Notes: generated by a model not told the origin, from the letters alone. 64,000 nt of DNA from CAZWLY01 sp964634465 (GCA_964634465.1 CAZWLY010000002.1:124001-188000); one strand, 5' to 3'. Positions 1-9,209 are shown, numbered from the stretch's first letter. A program made the numbers and translations.

Positions 1-3
1 CAG

Positions 4-540
4 GTGATCTTGAAAGACGGCCAGGAGGTGGTCTTGCGGCTGCTTAGAGCTTCGGACCGGGCCGGGCTCAAGGAGTTCTACGAACGCATTCCCGAGGAGG
101 AGCGGTGGTATCTGCGCTACCACTTCGGCCTGGATGCGGTGATCGACGAGTGGTTCGGCGAGATCGAGATCGACAAGCGGCTGGTGGTCGTGGCCGAACT
201 CAAGGAGCGGTTGGTCGGAGTGGTCACCGTCGCCCGCCGCCTGACCGGCGCTTTCAGCCACCGGGGTCGGATCTGGATCGCGGTCGATCCCGACTACCGC
301 GGTCGCCGCCTGGGGACCTGGATGCTGTTGGACATCATCAACCAGGCGGTCAGCCTGGGGCTGGAGCGCCTCGAGGTCCGCTTCGTGGTCGGGCCCGAGG
401 ACCAGGCCATCGACGGCGCCCGCCGGCTGGACTTCTTCGAGGCGGCCCGCTTGCCCCGCTACGCCAAGACGGCCGACGGCCAGTACCTCGACCTCAAGAT
501 CATGATCAAGCGGCTTCATCCCGGCTGGGACGACTTCTAG
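4..540 (+). CDS. GNAT-family N-acetyltransferase (possibly 5'-truncated by window edge)
   Basis: This 178-residue protein has the GNAT fold pattern. An N-terminal substrate part is followed by a central strand ending IAVDPDYRGRRLGTWML (about residues 92-108), which carries the R-G-x-x-G/L acetyl-CoA pyrophosphate loop. Members transfer an acetyl group from acetyl-CoA to an amine; the substrate cannot be read from the sequence. The GTG at position 4 is the first possible start in the window, so the true start may lie further upstream. A second, different GNAT gene follows after about 90 bases. Family assignment is fairly sure; function is open. Confidence 0.75.
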   Translation: MILKDGQEVVLRLLRASDRAGLKEFYERIPEEERWYLRYHFGLDAVIDEWFGEIEIDKRLVVVAELKERLVGVVTVARRLTGAFSHRGRIWIAVDPDYRGRRLGTWMLLDIINQAVSLGLERLEVRFVVGPEDQAIDGARRLDFFEAARLPRYAKTADGQYLDLKIMIKRLHPGWDDF

Positions 541-633
541 TGCCGCGTCTTTCGAGAATCTATCGAGCCGGGGCGCTCGCGCGCCCGTGGCGGCGGGAAA
601 TGCCGGAGCCGGCCGCGGGCCGTCTGTCTCACG

Positions 634-1284
634 ATGGATGCACCTGACCGCATAGACCGGGACCGGGAACGGGAGGTCTTCGAGACCCGCCTCGGTCCGG
701 TCCGCCTCTACGAGTGGTGCACCCCGGCCTTTGTCGCCGGCCTGGAGTTGGGGGAGGGCCTGGGCGTCTTCCCGGCCTACCGGTCCATCTTCGCCACGCC
801 CGAGGCCCTGGCCCGGGTGGCCGGCGCTCCGGGGCCGAGCAACCTGCTCCTCGGCCTCGATCGAGACGACGCCGTGGTGGGCTACTGCGCCTTCAAGGAA
901 CCCCCGGCGGACGATTTCTGGGGCCGGTTGGGACCGGGCACGCTCTACGAGATCGCCGCTCTGGAGGTCTCTCGCGAGTACCGGGGCGTCGAGCTGGGCA
1001 AGCGGCTGTTGCACCTGGGCCTGACCGACCCGATCATCGAAGACCGGATCACCTACATGGTCGGTTATTCCTGGACCTGGGACCTGGAAGGCACCGGGCT
1101 GGCGGCCAACGAGTACCGCCAGATTCTGATCAACCTGTTGACGCCCTATGGCTTCAGGCGCTATCCAACCAATGAGCCCAATGTATCATTGAGGCCGGAG
1201 AACATTTTCATGGCCCGCATCGGGGCCAACGTTGACGAGGAAGTCGTCAGGAGGTTCAAGAACCTCCTGTTCGGCATCGTCTGA
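634..1284 (+). CDS. GNAT-family acetyltransferase, AcuA-like
   Basis: This is a 216-residue acetyltransferase. The acetyl-CoA site is in the middle, at LEVSREYRGVELGKRLL (about residues 109-125). The C-terminal half, with its YSWTWDLEGTGLAANEYR segment and a following NEPN...ENIFMARIG stretch, resembles AcuA, the Bacillus enzyme that acetylates and inhibits acetyl-CoA synthetase. The AcuA link is from memory of the family and is tentative. The ATG at 634 has no obvious Shine-Dalgarno sequence. The gene ends 15 bases before the aminopeptidase start, so the two are probably co-transcribed. No acs gene is in the window. Confidence 0.7.
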   Translation: MDAPDRIDRDREREVFETRLGPVRLYEWCTPAFVAGLELGEGLGVFPAYRSIFATPEALARVAGAPGPSNLLLGLDRDDAVVGYCAFKEPPADDFWGRLGPGTLYEIAALEVSREYRGVELGKRLLHLGLTDPIIEDRITYMVGYSWTWDLEGTGLAANEYRQILINLLTPYGFRRYPTNEPNVSLRPENIFMARIGANVDEEVVRRFKNLLFGIV

Positions 1285-1299
1285 GGAGGCGTGATCGTT

Positions 1300-2724
1300 A
1301 TGGCGACCATCACCAAAAAGGAAGCCAAGAAGTTGACCGCGGAGCTGGCCCACGAGCGGAAGATGATCTGGGACAAGCTGACCAAAAAGGACGAGAAGGC
1401 CGTCTTCGCCCTGGCCGAAGACTACAAGGCGTTCCTCGACGCCTGCCGGACCGAGCGCTTGACCGCGGCCTGGCTGGCCGAGGCGGCCAAAAAGGCCGGC
1501 TTCGTCGAGCCGGGAGAGAAGGGCGACAGGCTGGTCATCGTCCACCGGGACAAGGTGGTCGGCCTGGCTTGGCTGGGCCAGAGGCCGCTGGCCGAGGGGC
1601 TGAGGATCATCGGCGCCCACATCGACTGCCCCCGCCTGGACCTGAAGACCCGGCCGGTCTACGAGAAGGAGGAGGTGGCCTTTTTAAAGACCCAGTACTA
1701 CGGCGGCATCAAGAAGTATCAGTGGTTGGCCCGGCCGCTGGCCATCGTCGGGCCGGTGTTCAAATCCGACGGCCGGCGGGTGGACATCGCGGTCGGGTTG
1801 AAGCCGGACGAGCCGGTCTTCACCGTGGCCGATCTGCTGCCCCACCTGGCCAGGAAGGCTCAGTACGACAAGAAGCTGCCCGAGGCCTTCGAGGGCGAGA
1901 AGCTGAACCTGATCATCGGCTCGCGGCCCCTGGGCGACAAGGAGGTCAAGGATCGCTTCAAGCTGGGCGTGCTCAAGATCCTCTCCGACCTCTACGGCAT
2001 CACCGAGGCCGACTTCATCTCGGCCGATCTGGAGATCGTGCCGGCCGAGCCGGCCCGGGACGTCGGCTTCGACCGGGCCCTGATCGGCGCTTACGGCCAT
2101 GACGATCGGGTCTGCGTCTTTGCCGCCTTCCTCGCCGCCCTGAAGGCGCTCGAAGGCCGGGACAGGCCGACCAGGCCGGGGCTGATACTGATGATGGACA
2201 AGGAGGAGACCGGCTCGGACGGCAACACCGGCGCCAAGTCCCGGTTCATGGAGTTCGCCGTCTCCCGACTGGTGGCCGCGTCCGGTTTGGAGCCGACCGC
2301 CTGGCGGGTCCAGGAGGCGCTGTTCGGCAGCCGGGCCATCTCGGCCGACGTTTGCGCCGTGTTCGACCCCGACTACCCCGAGGTCCACGAGAAGCGCAAC
2401 GCCGCCTTTTTCGGCTACGGCCCCTGCCTGGTCAAGTACACCGGCTCGGGCGGCAAGTACTCCACCAACGACGCCAACGCCGAGTTCGTCGGCTGGCTGA
2501 GAGGCGTCCTGGACCGGGCCAAGGTCGTCTGGCAGGCCGGCGGGCTGCACAAGGTCGATGAGGGCGGCGGCGGCACCATTGCCAAGTTCATGGCCGAGCA
2601 CGGCATGGAGGTGGTCGATATGGGCGTTCCGGTGCTGGGCATGCACTCGCCCTTCGAGCTGATCTCCAAGGCCGATCTGTTCATGACCGTCAAGGCCTAC
2701 CAGGCCTTCCTGTCGGCAAGTTAA
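1300..2724 (+). CDS. M18-family metallo-aminopeptidase
   Basis: This 474-residue cytosolic zinc aminopeptidase removes N-terminal residues from peptides. The M18 signatures are all visible: GAHIDCPRLDLK with the first metal His (about residue 106), YGHDDRVCVFAA with the bridging Asp, DKEETGSDGNTGA with the catalytic Glu pair (about 305), the HEKRN segment, and GVPVLGMHSPFE with the last metal His near the C terminus. Length fits the bacterial aminopeptidase I-like branch (about 460-480 residues). The ATG at 1300 is chosen over the upstream GTG at 1291 because the GAGGAGG ribosome site at 1283-1289 stands 10 bases before it and only 1 base before the GTG. Confidence 0.93.
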   Translation: MATITKKEAKKLTAELAHERKMIWDKLTKKDEKAVFALAEDYKAFLDACRTERLTAAWLAEAAKKAGFVEPGEKGDRLVIVHRDKVVGLAWLGQRPLAEGLRIIGAHIDCPRLDLKTRPVYEKEEVAFLKTQYYGGIKKYQWLARPLAIVGPVFKSDGRRVDIAVGLKPDEPVFTVADLLPHLARKAQYDKKLPEAFEGEKLNLIIGSRPLGDKEVKDRFKLGVLKILSDLYGITEADFISADLEIVPAEPARDVGFDRALIGAYGHDDRVCVFAAFLAALKALEGRDRPTRPGLILMMDKEETGSDGNTGAKSRFMEFAVSRLVAASGLEPTAWRVQEALFGSRAISADVCAVFDPDYPEVHEKRNAAFFGYGPCLVKYTGSGGKYSTNDANAEFVGWLRGVLDRAKVVWQAGGLHKVDEGGGGTIAKFMAEHGMEVVDMGVPVLGMHSPFELISKADLFMTVKAYQAFLSAS

Positions 2725-2734
2725 TGGCGGATTG

Positions 2735-3691
2735 ATGGAGACCAGCGCCAGAATATTGAAGTCGCTTCTCGAAAGCGACGGCCCGGTCTCGGGCCAGGAC
2801 CTGGCCGACAGGCTGGGGCTGTCCCGGACCGCGATCTGGAAAAGGATGGCCAAGCTCAAGGCCGAGGGGGTGATCATCGAGGCGGTCAAGGGGCGGGGCT
2901 ATCGCCTGCCCCGGTGGCCCGAGGGGCTGACCCCCAGCCTCATCGCCGCCTCCCTGGAGACGGCCTGGCTGGGCCGGCCGGTCCATTACTTCGCCGAGAC
3001 CGACTCGACCAACCTCCGGGCCAAGGCCCTGGCCGCGGCCGGCGCGTCCCACGGCACGCTCGTCATCGCCGACTTCCAGAGCCAGGGCCGGGGCCGGCTG
3101 GATCGCTCCTGGCTCTCGCCGCCGGGAAAGAGCCTTCTTTTGTCGCTCGTTCTCAGGCCCGAACTGGAGATCGGCGGCTTCTTCAGGCTGACCATGGCCG
3201 CCGGGCTCAGCCTGGCCCGGGCCGTGGCCGAGACCACCGGCCTCGATCCCCGGCTCAAGTGGCCCAACGACCTGTTTCTCGATGAGCGCAAGCTGGCCGG
3301 CATTCTGACCGAGGTCTCCGGCCAGGCCCAGGTCCTGGACTGGGCCGTGGTCGGCCTGGGCGTCAATGTCAACGCCGCTCCGGCGCTGGAGAGAGCCGAC
3401 CACCCGGCCGTCTGCCTGGCCGAAGCGGCCGGCGGCGAGATCGACCGCCTGGCGCTTCTGAATCGCTTCCTGGTCCATTTCGAGGCGTTCCTGGAGGCCG
3501 GCTTGCCGCCGGAGGAGATCCGGCGGCGCTGGAAGGAGCGGTCGCTGACCTTGGGCCGGCGGGTGACGGTGACCGACCGGGGCCGCCGGATCACCGGCCT
3601 GGCCGAAGACGTGGACGTGGACGGCGCGCTCCTGCTCCGGACCGACGAGGGCGTAAGGCGCATCGTCTGCGGCGACGTCAGCCTGGGTTGA
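2735..3691 (+). CDS. birA: Biotin--[acetyl-CoA carboxylase] ligase with DNA-binding domain
   Basis: This is a 318-residue bifunctional BirA. Residues 1-65 form a winged helix-turn-helix (SGQDLADRLGLSRTAIWKRM), so the protein may also repress biotin genes. The ligase core carries the biotinyl-AMP loop GRGRLDRSW (about 126-134) and KWPNDLFLDERKLAGIL (about 178-194), followed by the small C-terminal SH3-like domain. It activates biotin with ATP and attaches it to a carboxylase or decarboxylase subunit. ATG 2735 is preferred over the TTG directly before it. The gene begins 10 bases after the aminopeptidase stop. No biotin synthesis genes or clear BirA operator were seen in the window. Confidence 0.93.
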   Translation: METSARILKSLLESDGPVSGQDLADRLGLSRTAIWKRMAKLKAEGVIIEAVKGRGYRLPRWPEGLTPSLIAASLETAWLGRPVHYFAETDSTNLRAKALAAAGASHGTLVIADFQSQGRGRLDRSWLSPPGKSLLLSLVLRPELEIGGFFRLTMAAGLSLARAVAETTGLDPRLKWPNDLFLDERKLAGILTEVSGQAQVLDWAVVGLGVNVNAAPALERADHPAVCLAEAAGGEIDRLALLNRFLVHFEAFLEAGLPPEEIRRRWKERSLTLGRRVTVTDRGRRITGLAEDVDVDGALLLRTDEGVRRIVCGDVSLG

Positions 3692-3743
3692 AGAGGGCGG
3701 GGGAGACGGACGAAGACCTTGGGAGTCGTAATCGAGAGGCGTG

Positions 3744-4907
3744 ATGGATAACCTGCGGAGACGGATCACCGCCTGGTTGAGTCCCGCAGAGGTGGAGGAT
3801 CGAGCCGCCTTCGAACGGGAGCTGGCCTTCGTCAATCTGCTCAGGCTGCGAATCATAGCCCTGAGCCTCTTGGTGTCGATTCCGATCATGGTCTATCTGG
3901 ACGTGGTCCGGTTTCCGGCCGGCCTTCGGGCGCTTTCCCCCTGGGCGTACTACTCCAGCTTGCGCTGGGTCTGGATCGGCGGCTCGCTCGCCTACCTCTT
4001 CGCCGCCGGCCGTGCGTCCGGTCCGGCCGAGATCGGCCCGGGGCGACGCCTGGCGGTCAAGGCCTACGTCGTCTTCATTCTGTTCGCCGCCGCCATTCAC
4101 TCCAGCCTCCTCCAGTCCTCGTTGCCGGTCATCTTCGCCTATCTGGCCGGGGTGGTGCTCACCGCCGCCTTCATTCGCTTGAACGCGGTGGAAAGCGGCC
4201 TGACCATGGCCGCGGCCCTCGGAATTCTCATCGCCGGTGTCTGGCGCTTCCAGCCCGATCATTCCATCGCCCTCACCCAGATACTAAACGGCGTCTTCAT
4301 CACCGCCATGGCCTTTGTCGTGGCCCGAATCAACTACCTGGGCGCGGTTCACGACTTCAACAACCGCCGGTTGATCGAGCGCCAGAAAGAGGAACTGGAA
4401 CGCCTGAGCACGGTCGACGGCCTGACCGAGATCCCCAACCGCCGCCTGTTCGACGTCGCCTTGGACCGGGAGTGGCGGCGGGCGGCCCGGCACGGCCGAC
4501 CGGTGGCCATAGTCATGATCGACATCGACCGTTTCAAGGCCTTCAACGACGCTTACGGCCATCAGGCCGGCGACGATTGTCTTCGAGCGGTGGCCAAGGC
4601 GTTGACCCGGACCGTTTCCCGTGAGGGTGACGTGGTCGCCCGTTACGGCGGCGAAGAGTTCGCCGCCATCCTGCCCGACACCGATCTCAACGGGGCCCTG
4701 GCCGTGGCCGAGAGGATGCGGCTCGCCGTGGTCGATCTGGGCCTGGAACACGTCGACGGGGTGGAGAAGGTGGTCACCGTCTCTTTGGGCGCGGCCAGTT
4801 GCGTTCCAACGCCCGACTCGTCGTCGGATTCCCTCGTCGCCGCCGCGGACGCCGCCTTGTATCGAGCCAAGGAGGCCGGCCGCAACCGATCCATGGCCGC
4901 CGATTGA
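3744..4907 (+). CDS. Membrane-anchored diguanylate cyclase (GGDEF)
   Basis: The N-terminal ~200 residues hold about six hydrophobic segments (for example AYVVFILFAAAIHS and VFITAMAFVVARINYLG), which probably form a membrane sensory module. The C-terminal GGDEF domain starts at about 220 with STVDGLTEIPNRRLFD. The active loop reads RYGGEEF, an intact GG(D/E)EF that makes c-di-GMP from two GTP. The allosteric inhibition site RxxD is present five residues upstream (REGD). The ATG at 3744 follows GAGAGG at 3734-3739; a GTG at 3741 is the alternative. c-di-GMP often opposes flagellar motility, but no direct link to the downstream flagellar genes is shown. Confidence 0.92.
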   Translation: MDNLRRRITAWLSPAEVEDRAAFERELAFVNLLRLRIIALSLLVSIPIMVYLDVVRFPAGLRALSPWAYYSSLRWVWIGGSLAYLFAAGRASGPAEIGPGRRLAVKAYVVFILFAAAIHSSLLQSSLPVIFAYLAGVVLTAAFIRLNAVESGLTMAAALGILIAGVWRFQPDHSIALTQILNGVFITAMAFVVARINYLGAVHDFNNRRLIERQKEELERLSTVDGLTEIPNRRLFDVALDREWRRAARHGRPVAIVMIDIDRFKAFNDAYGHQAGDDCLRAVAKALTRTVSREGDVVARYGGEEFAAILPDTDLNGALAVAERMRLAVVDLGLEHVDGVEKVVTVSLGAASCVPTPDSSSDSLVAAADAALYRAKEAGRNRSMAAD

Positions 4908-5105
4908 CCCCCATGGGGGGCTTATTTTCCAAGGGGGGCTTATTCCCCCCCCATGGGGACTCATTGTACAGGGGGCTCGTTTTCCATCGGGGGCGTCTTC
5001 CACGGGGAGGCGTTCCCCGCCGCTTGCGGCGCAGAAAAACGACTCCGCTTCCGCCGCCGATACCCCAACGCTTGGGTCGGGGTCGTTCATCCCCCGCCCG
5101 TAGCG
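4908..5105 (+). repeat. Degenerate tandem repeat element, copy 1
   Basis: After the cyclase stop come about six imperfect units of 16-20 bases. Each starts with a run of four to six G, has a core like nnTCATT or CTTATT, and ends in C or CC (starts near 4915, 4933, 4953, 4971, 4993, 5013). A unique tail follows, including GCTTGCGGCG and ACGACTCCGCTTC (5029-5063). The same tail with related units recurs in inverted orientation at 12355-12470. No convincing protein is encoded. The rest of the 379-base gap holds the hisS promoter region. Confidence 0.7.
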
Positions 5106-5222
5106 CGGTCTTCCCCATCCGTCTCGATTGGTGGGATCTCGCCGAGCTTCTCACCGGTGGGGGCGGTACGGCTTCGCGCGACGAGGCGCTCGCCGGCCGG
5201 CCCGGTCGAGGGGCCGGCTTCC

Positions 5223-5251
5223 TTGACTTTTTCCAGCCATCGGCTTAATTA
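5223..5251 (+). promoter_or_regulatory. Possible sigma70 promoter for hisS-aspS
   Basis: TTGACT at 5223-5228 is a good -35 box. The AT-rich TTAATTA at 5245-5251 is at the right distance (16-17 bases) but matches the -10 consensus poorly. It is the only promoter-like sequence close to hisS, and the leader would be about 30 bases. Confidence 0.35.
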
Positions 5252-5286
5252 AGGTAGTTTCACAAACCGCGTCCAGGAGGCCCGAG

Positions 5287-6579
5287 GTGAGTTTTCAAAC
5301 CGTCAGGGGGATGAGGGACATCCTGCCGGACGAGATCGGCCGCTGGCGGGCGGTGGAGGCCACGGCCAGGGAGTACTTCGGCCGTTTCGGCTACCAGGAG
5401 ATCCGTCCGCCCATCCTGGAGAAGACGGAGCTCTTCATCCGGGGCATCGGCGAGACGACCGACGTGGTCGAAAAGGAGATGTACACCTTGACCGACGTCT
5501 CGGGCGACTCGCTGACCATGCGGCCCGAGGCCACGGCCCAACTTTGCCGGGCCTACGTCGAACACAAGATCTACGCCCAGCCCGGCGGCTGGAAGGTCTT
5601 CACCATCGGGCCCATGTTTCGCCACGAGCGGCCCCAGAAGGGACGCTTCCGCCAGTTCCACCAGATCAACTGCGAGGTCATGGGCCTCGACGAGCCCGAG
5701 GTGGACGCCGAGTTGATCGCCATGCTGACCGGCTTCCTGGCCCGGGTCGGCGTTTCCGGCGTCACGGTCAAGATCAACTCCCTGGGCTGTCCCGTCTGCC
5801 GCCCGGTCTACCGGGAGAGGCTGGTGGCCTTCCTGGAAGAGCGCCGAGACGGGCTCTGCTCCGACTGCCAACGCCGGCTGGCGAAAAACCCGCTTCGGGT
5901 GCTGGACTGCAAGTCGGCCGGCTGCCGGGAACTGGTCCAGGACGCGCCGACGGCCCTGGACCACCTCTGCGAAGCCTGCGGCGACAACTTCCGCCGGGTC
6001 CTGGCCGGGCTGGACGCCTTGGGCGTCGCCTACGTCCGGGACGACCGCCTGGTCCGCGGCCTGGACTACTACGTCCGGACCACCTTCGAGGTCGTTTCCG
6101 ACAAATTGGGCGGGCAGGACGCCGTGGCCGGCGGCGGCCGATACGACGGCCTGATCGAGGCCGTGGGCGGGCCGGCCCAGGGCGGCACCGGCTTCGCCAT
6201 CGGGCTGGAGCGGCTGTTGCTTCTGGCCGAGCTTGACGCGCCCAAGTACCACCCGGACGTCTATCTGGCCCCCATCGGCGAGAAGGCCAGGGAGTTCGCC
6301 TTCACCCTGGCCCACGAGCTGAGAAGCGCCGATCTTGAGGGCGGCGGCCTCAAGGTCGCTTTGGAGCCGGGCGCCAGGAGCCTCAAGGCCCAACTGCGAC
6401 GGGCCAACAAGGCCGGGGCCGACTACGTCTTCATCATCGGCGACGCCGAACTCGACTCCGGCCGGGCCCCGCTCAAGATCATGGCCGGCGGCGAACAGAT
6501 CGACATTCCCATCGCCTCGACCGAGACGGCCGCAAAGGCGATAATCGAGCAGGTAAAGGCAAAAGACGATGACTACTAG
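5287..6579 (+). CDS. hisS: Histidine--tRNA ligase
   Basis: This 430-residue class II synthetase charges tRNA-His. Visible signatures are the motif 1 region with TMRPEATAQLCRAY (about 78-91), motif 2 FRHERPQKGRFRQFHQ (about 116-131), the HisRS-specific RGLDYYVRTTFEV (about 258-270) and motif 3 GGTGFAIGLERLLLL (about 300-314), followed by the anticodon-binding domain. A Cys-rich insert (CPVCRP, CSDC, CEACGDN) lies between motif 2 and the HisA motif, as in many bacterial HisRS. The GTG at 5287 follows AGGAGG at 5275-5280 with 6-base spacing. The stop overlaps the aspS start by 11 bases, so the two are translationally coupled. Confidence 0.97.
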   Translation: MSFQTVRGMRDILPDEIGRWRAVEATAREYFGRFGYQEIRPPILEKTELFIRGIGETTDVVEKEMYTLTDVSGDSLTMRPEATAQLCRAYVEHKIYAQPGGWKVFTIGPMFRHERPQKGRFRQFHQINCEVMGLDEPEVDAELIAMLTGFLARVGVSGVTVKINSLGCPVCRPVYRERLVAFLEERRDGLCSDCQRRLAKNPLRVLDCKSAGCRELVQDAPTALDHLCEACGDNFRRVLAGLDALGVAYVRDDRLVRGLDYYVRTTFEVVSDKLGGQDAVAGGGRYDGLIEAVGGPAQGGTGFAIGLERLLLLAELDAPKYHPDVYLAPIGEKAREFAFTLAHELRSADLEGGGLKVALEPGARSLKAQLRRANKAGADYVFIIGDAELDSGRAPLKIMAGGEQIDIPIASTETAAKAIIEQVKAKDDDY

Positions 6580-8386
6580 CTGGGAAGAGAAGAAAAAAAC
6601 CCACAATCTGGGCGAGTTGACCGCGGCCGACGTCGGCCGGCGGGTGGTCCTCATGGGCTGGGCCGCCCGGCGGCGCGATCACGGCGGCGTCATCTTCATC
6701 GATCTTCGCGACCGGGCCGGCATCACCCAGATCGTGTTCGACCCGTCCCACGACGCCGCCTCCCACGGCGTGGCCGACCGGGTCCGTAACGAGTACGTCC
6801 TGGCCGTGGAGGGCGAGGTCCGCCGCCGGCCCGAAGGGATGGCCAACCCCAAGCTCAAGACCGGCGAGATCGAGGTCATCTGCGACTGGATCGAGGTCCT
6901 GAACTCGGCCGAGACGACGCCGTTTCTGATCGAGGACGACATCGACGCCGGCGAGCCGGTCCGGCTGGAGCACCGCTATCTGGACCTCAGACGGCCGGTG
7001 ATGCAGCGTAACCTCATGCTCCGCCACCGGATCTATGGGGCCACGCGGCGCTTTTTGGACGGCGAGGGGTTCATCGAGGTCGAGACGCCGATGCTGACCA
7101 GGTCCACGCCCGAGGGAGCCCGTGATTACCTGGTCCCCAGCCGGGTCAATCCGGGTCGGTTCTACGCCTTGCCCCAGTCGCCCCAACTCTTCAAGCAACT
7201 GTTGATGGTCGCCGGCTTCGACCGCTATTACCAGATCGTCAAGTGCTTTCGGGACGAGGACCTTCGGGCCGATCGCCAGCCCGAGTTCTCCCAGATCGAT
7301 CTGGAGATGTCGTTCGTCACCGAGGACGATGTCATCGCTCTGACCGAGGGCCTGTTCAAGGCCATCTTCAAGGAGGCGGTCGGCGTCGAGATCGCCACGC
7401 CGTTTCCCCGGCTGACCTTTGCCGAGGCGGTCGGCAGGTACGGCCTGGACAAGCCGGACGTCCGCTTCGGCCTGGAGCTTGTGGAGGTGACCGATATCGT
7501 CGCCGGCTCCGAGTTCAAAGTCTTCGCCTCCGTCGCCAAGAAGGGCGGCGTGATCAAGGGCCTCAACCTCAAGGGCGGCGTCGATCTCAGCCGCAAGGAG
7601 ATCGACGAGTTGACCGGTTACGTCTCCGCCTACGGGGCCAAAGGGCTGGCCTACGTCAAGGTCCGGCCCAAGTCGGACGAGCTGCCCGACGGCTGGCAGT
7701 CGCCCATCGCCAAGTTCTTCTCCGAGGGCGAGAAGGCCGCCCTGGCCGAGCGGCTCGACATGGAGCCGGGCGACATCGTCTTCTTCGGCGCCGATACGCC
7801 CCAGGTGGTCAACGACGCCCTGGGGCATCTCCGGCTCAAGCTGGGTCGGATGCGGAACTTGATTTCGGACCGGCCCAGCCTGGTCTGGGTGACCGAGTTC
7901 CCGCTGATGGAGTACGACCCCGAGGCCGGCCGCCACGTGGCCATGCACCACCCCTTCACCTCGCCCCTGGCCGAGGACATGGACATGCTGGCCGAGGACC
8001 CGACCAGGGTTCGGGCCAGGGCCTACGACCTGGTCCTCAACGGCCACGAGGTCGGCGGCGGGTCGATCCGAATCCACAAGGCCGACGTCCAGCAGAAGGT
8101 CTTCGGGGCGTTGGGAATAGGCGAGGCCGAGGCCCGGGCCAAGTTCGGCTTCCTGTTGGACGCCTTCAGGTACGGCGCGCCGCCCCACGGCGGTCTGGCC
8201 GTCGGCCTGGACCGGCTGGCCATGATTCTGGCCGGCCGGGAGACGATCCGCGACGTGATCGCCTTCCCCAAGACCCAGCGGGCCGTCTGCCAGATGACCG
8301 GTGCGCCGTCCGAGGTGGACTGGAAACAGTTGACCGAACTCTCCATCCGGCTCGATCTGGCCCAGGACAAGCCAAAGGCCGAGTGA
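6569..8386 (+). CDS. aspS: Aspartate--tRNA ligase
   Basis: This 605-residue bacterial-type AspRS has an N-terminal OB-fold anticodon domain (1-110), the class II core, the GAD insertion domain (about 290-410) and a C-terminal part of the core. Signatures include GARDYLVPSR, motif 2 FRDEDLRADRQPEFSQIDLEM and motif 3 GGLAVGLDRLAMIL. Whether it is discriminating, or also makes Asp-tRNA-Asn, cannot be decided here because no gatCAB genes are in view. The start overlaps the end of hisS by 11 bases, and the gene is followed by a strong terminator. The hisS-aspS pairing is common in bacteria. Confidence 0.97.
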   Translation: MTTSWEEKKKTHNLGELTAADVGRRVVLMGWAARRRDHGGVIFIDLRDRAGITQIVFDPSHDAASHGVADRVRNEYVLAVEGEVRRRPEGMANPKLKTGEIEVICDWIEVLNSAETTPFLIEDDIDAGEPVRLEHRYLDLRRPVMQRNLMLRHRIYGATRRFLDGEGFIEVETPMLTRSTPEGARDYLVPSRVNPGRFYALPQSPQLFKQLLMVAGFDRYYQIVKCFRDEDLRADRQPEFSQIDLEMSFVTEDDVIALTEGLFKAIFKEAVGVEIATPFPRLTFAEAVGRYGLDKPDVRFGLELVEVTDIVAGSEFKVFASVAKKGGVIKGLNLKGGVDLSRKEIDELTGYVSAYGAKGLAYVKVRPKSDELPDGWQSPIAKFFSEGEKAALAERLDMEPGDIVFFGADTPQVVNDALGHLRLKLGRMRNLISDRPSLVWVTEFPLMEYDPEAGRHVAMHHPFTSPLAEDMDMLAEDPTRVRARAYDLVLNGHEVGGGSIRIHKADVQQKVFGALGIGEAEARAKFGFLLDAFRYGAPPHGGLAVGLDRLAMILAGRETIRDVIAFPKTQRAVCQMTGAPSEVDWKQLTELSIRLDLAQDKPKAE

Positions 8387-8411
8387 CGCCCCTTCGACGT
8401 TCCAAGCCGTC

Positions 8412-8445
8412 CGGCCCGTCCCTTTAGGGGCGGGCCGCGTTTTTT
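8412..8445 (+). terminator. Intrinsic terminator of hisS-aspS
   Basis: An 11-base stem with one mismatched pair (CGGCCCGTCCC and GGGGCGGGCCG, loop TTTA) is followed by CG and six T. It stands 25 bases after the aspS stop and separates it from the convergent DUF3795 gene. Confidence 0.9.
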
Positions 8446-8464
8446 GCACTCCGGCCAGGATGGG

Positions 8465-8932
8465 CTAACCCGACGCCCGCTTTTTCGAGTACCAGTGTCT
8501 CTTGCCGGCCAGGAACTCTTCGACGCCCTCTCGCTTGAGCTTTCTGAGGTTCTTCAAGTGGGCGTCGCCGTGAACCGGCTCCAGGGTGGTCAACTTCTCG
8601 CACCGGGCGAAGGCGGCGCACTCCCAGCAGCCCTCGAAGCCGTTCTTTTGGCAGCAGCTTCTTATCCGGCAGCGGGGCGGTCCACCGCCGCCGCGACAGG
8701 CCTTTTTGCAGCGGAGCTTGACCAGCGCCCCCAGAACCTCGTAGCACTGCCCGTAGCTTTCAAACACCTTGAACAGCGGAATGGTCGCCATGAATTCGGC
8801 CGTTCGATCGAACCTGGCCCGGCGCAACTCTTTCCTGAGATCCCTGGCCAGGTCGGCCAGCCGGCCCTGGTAACCGAAGCAATCGCCGCAATAAAGCCCG
8901 CACCACGCGACTAAATCTTTAGGTTCCGCCAT
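8465..8932 (-). CDS. Cysteine-rich DUF3795-like protein
   Basis: This 155-residue protein has about 14 cysteines in a pattern typical of DUF3795: WCGLYCGDCFGYQG at the N terminus, CKKACRGGGGPPRCRIRSCC in the middle (about 73-92) and GFEGCWECAAFARC (about 96-109). The spacing suggests binding of a metal or Fe-S cluster, but the function of this family is unknown. It is common in anaerobes such as sulfate reducers and methanogens. The ATG follows a G-rich ribosome site (GGAGAAGGGGGGGG). It stands alone and converges on aspS. Confidence 0.8.
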   Translation of the reverse strand: MAEPKDLVAWCGLYCGDCFGYQGRLADLARDLRKELRRARFDRTAEFMATIPLFKVFESYGQCYEVLGALVKLRCKKACRGGGGPPRCRIRSCCQKNGFEGCWECAAFARCEKLTTLEPVHGDAHLKNLRKLKREGVEEFLAGKRHWYSKKRASG

Positions 8933-9121
8933 TTACCCCCCCCTTCTCCAAACAAGAGCGACAGGTTTTTTTCAGGCCTTGACCGGCCGGTTCAATCCTT
9001 TGGCGCGGGCGGGAACAACTCCGGACTTTATGGCGCTGATTTGCGCCGCGCAACCGACCCTCGTCCGTTCCAAAAATCAAAAATTAAAATAACAAAAAAA
9101 CGCGCCGGGCTGATTTTTTTC

Positions 9122-9150
9122 TTGAATGTTCTGTTTAAACGGAGTTTTAT
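9122..9150 (+). promoter_or_regulatory. Possible sigma70 promoter, AT-rich region
   Basis: TTGAAT at 9122-9127 and TTTTAT at 9145-9150 have a 17-base spacer. They lie in the most AT-rich part of the intergenic region (about 9065-9195), upstream of the synthase-Cache gene. The leader would be about 50 bases. The rest of the 277-base gap shows no gene. Confidence 0.5.
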
Positions 9151-9209
9151 ATTGGCCTACTATTTATCCATATTAATTTAACCATTTGGTTAATCAGGAA
9201 GGAGCAGCC

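Noticed and set aside
4908..5030. CRISPR array
   Set aside because: The units are contiguous, short and degenerate, without unique spacers between identical repeats, and there are no cas genes.
7243..8427. Arg/Gly/Pro-rich plus-strand frame across aspS and similar frames elsewhere
   Set aside because: These are +1 shadows of real genes in a GC-rich genome, with no start signals or domains.
6479..8449. A 656-codon minus-strand frame across aspS
   Set aside because: A shadow of aspS, with no domain and with the same skewed composition.
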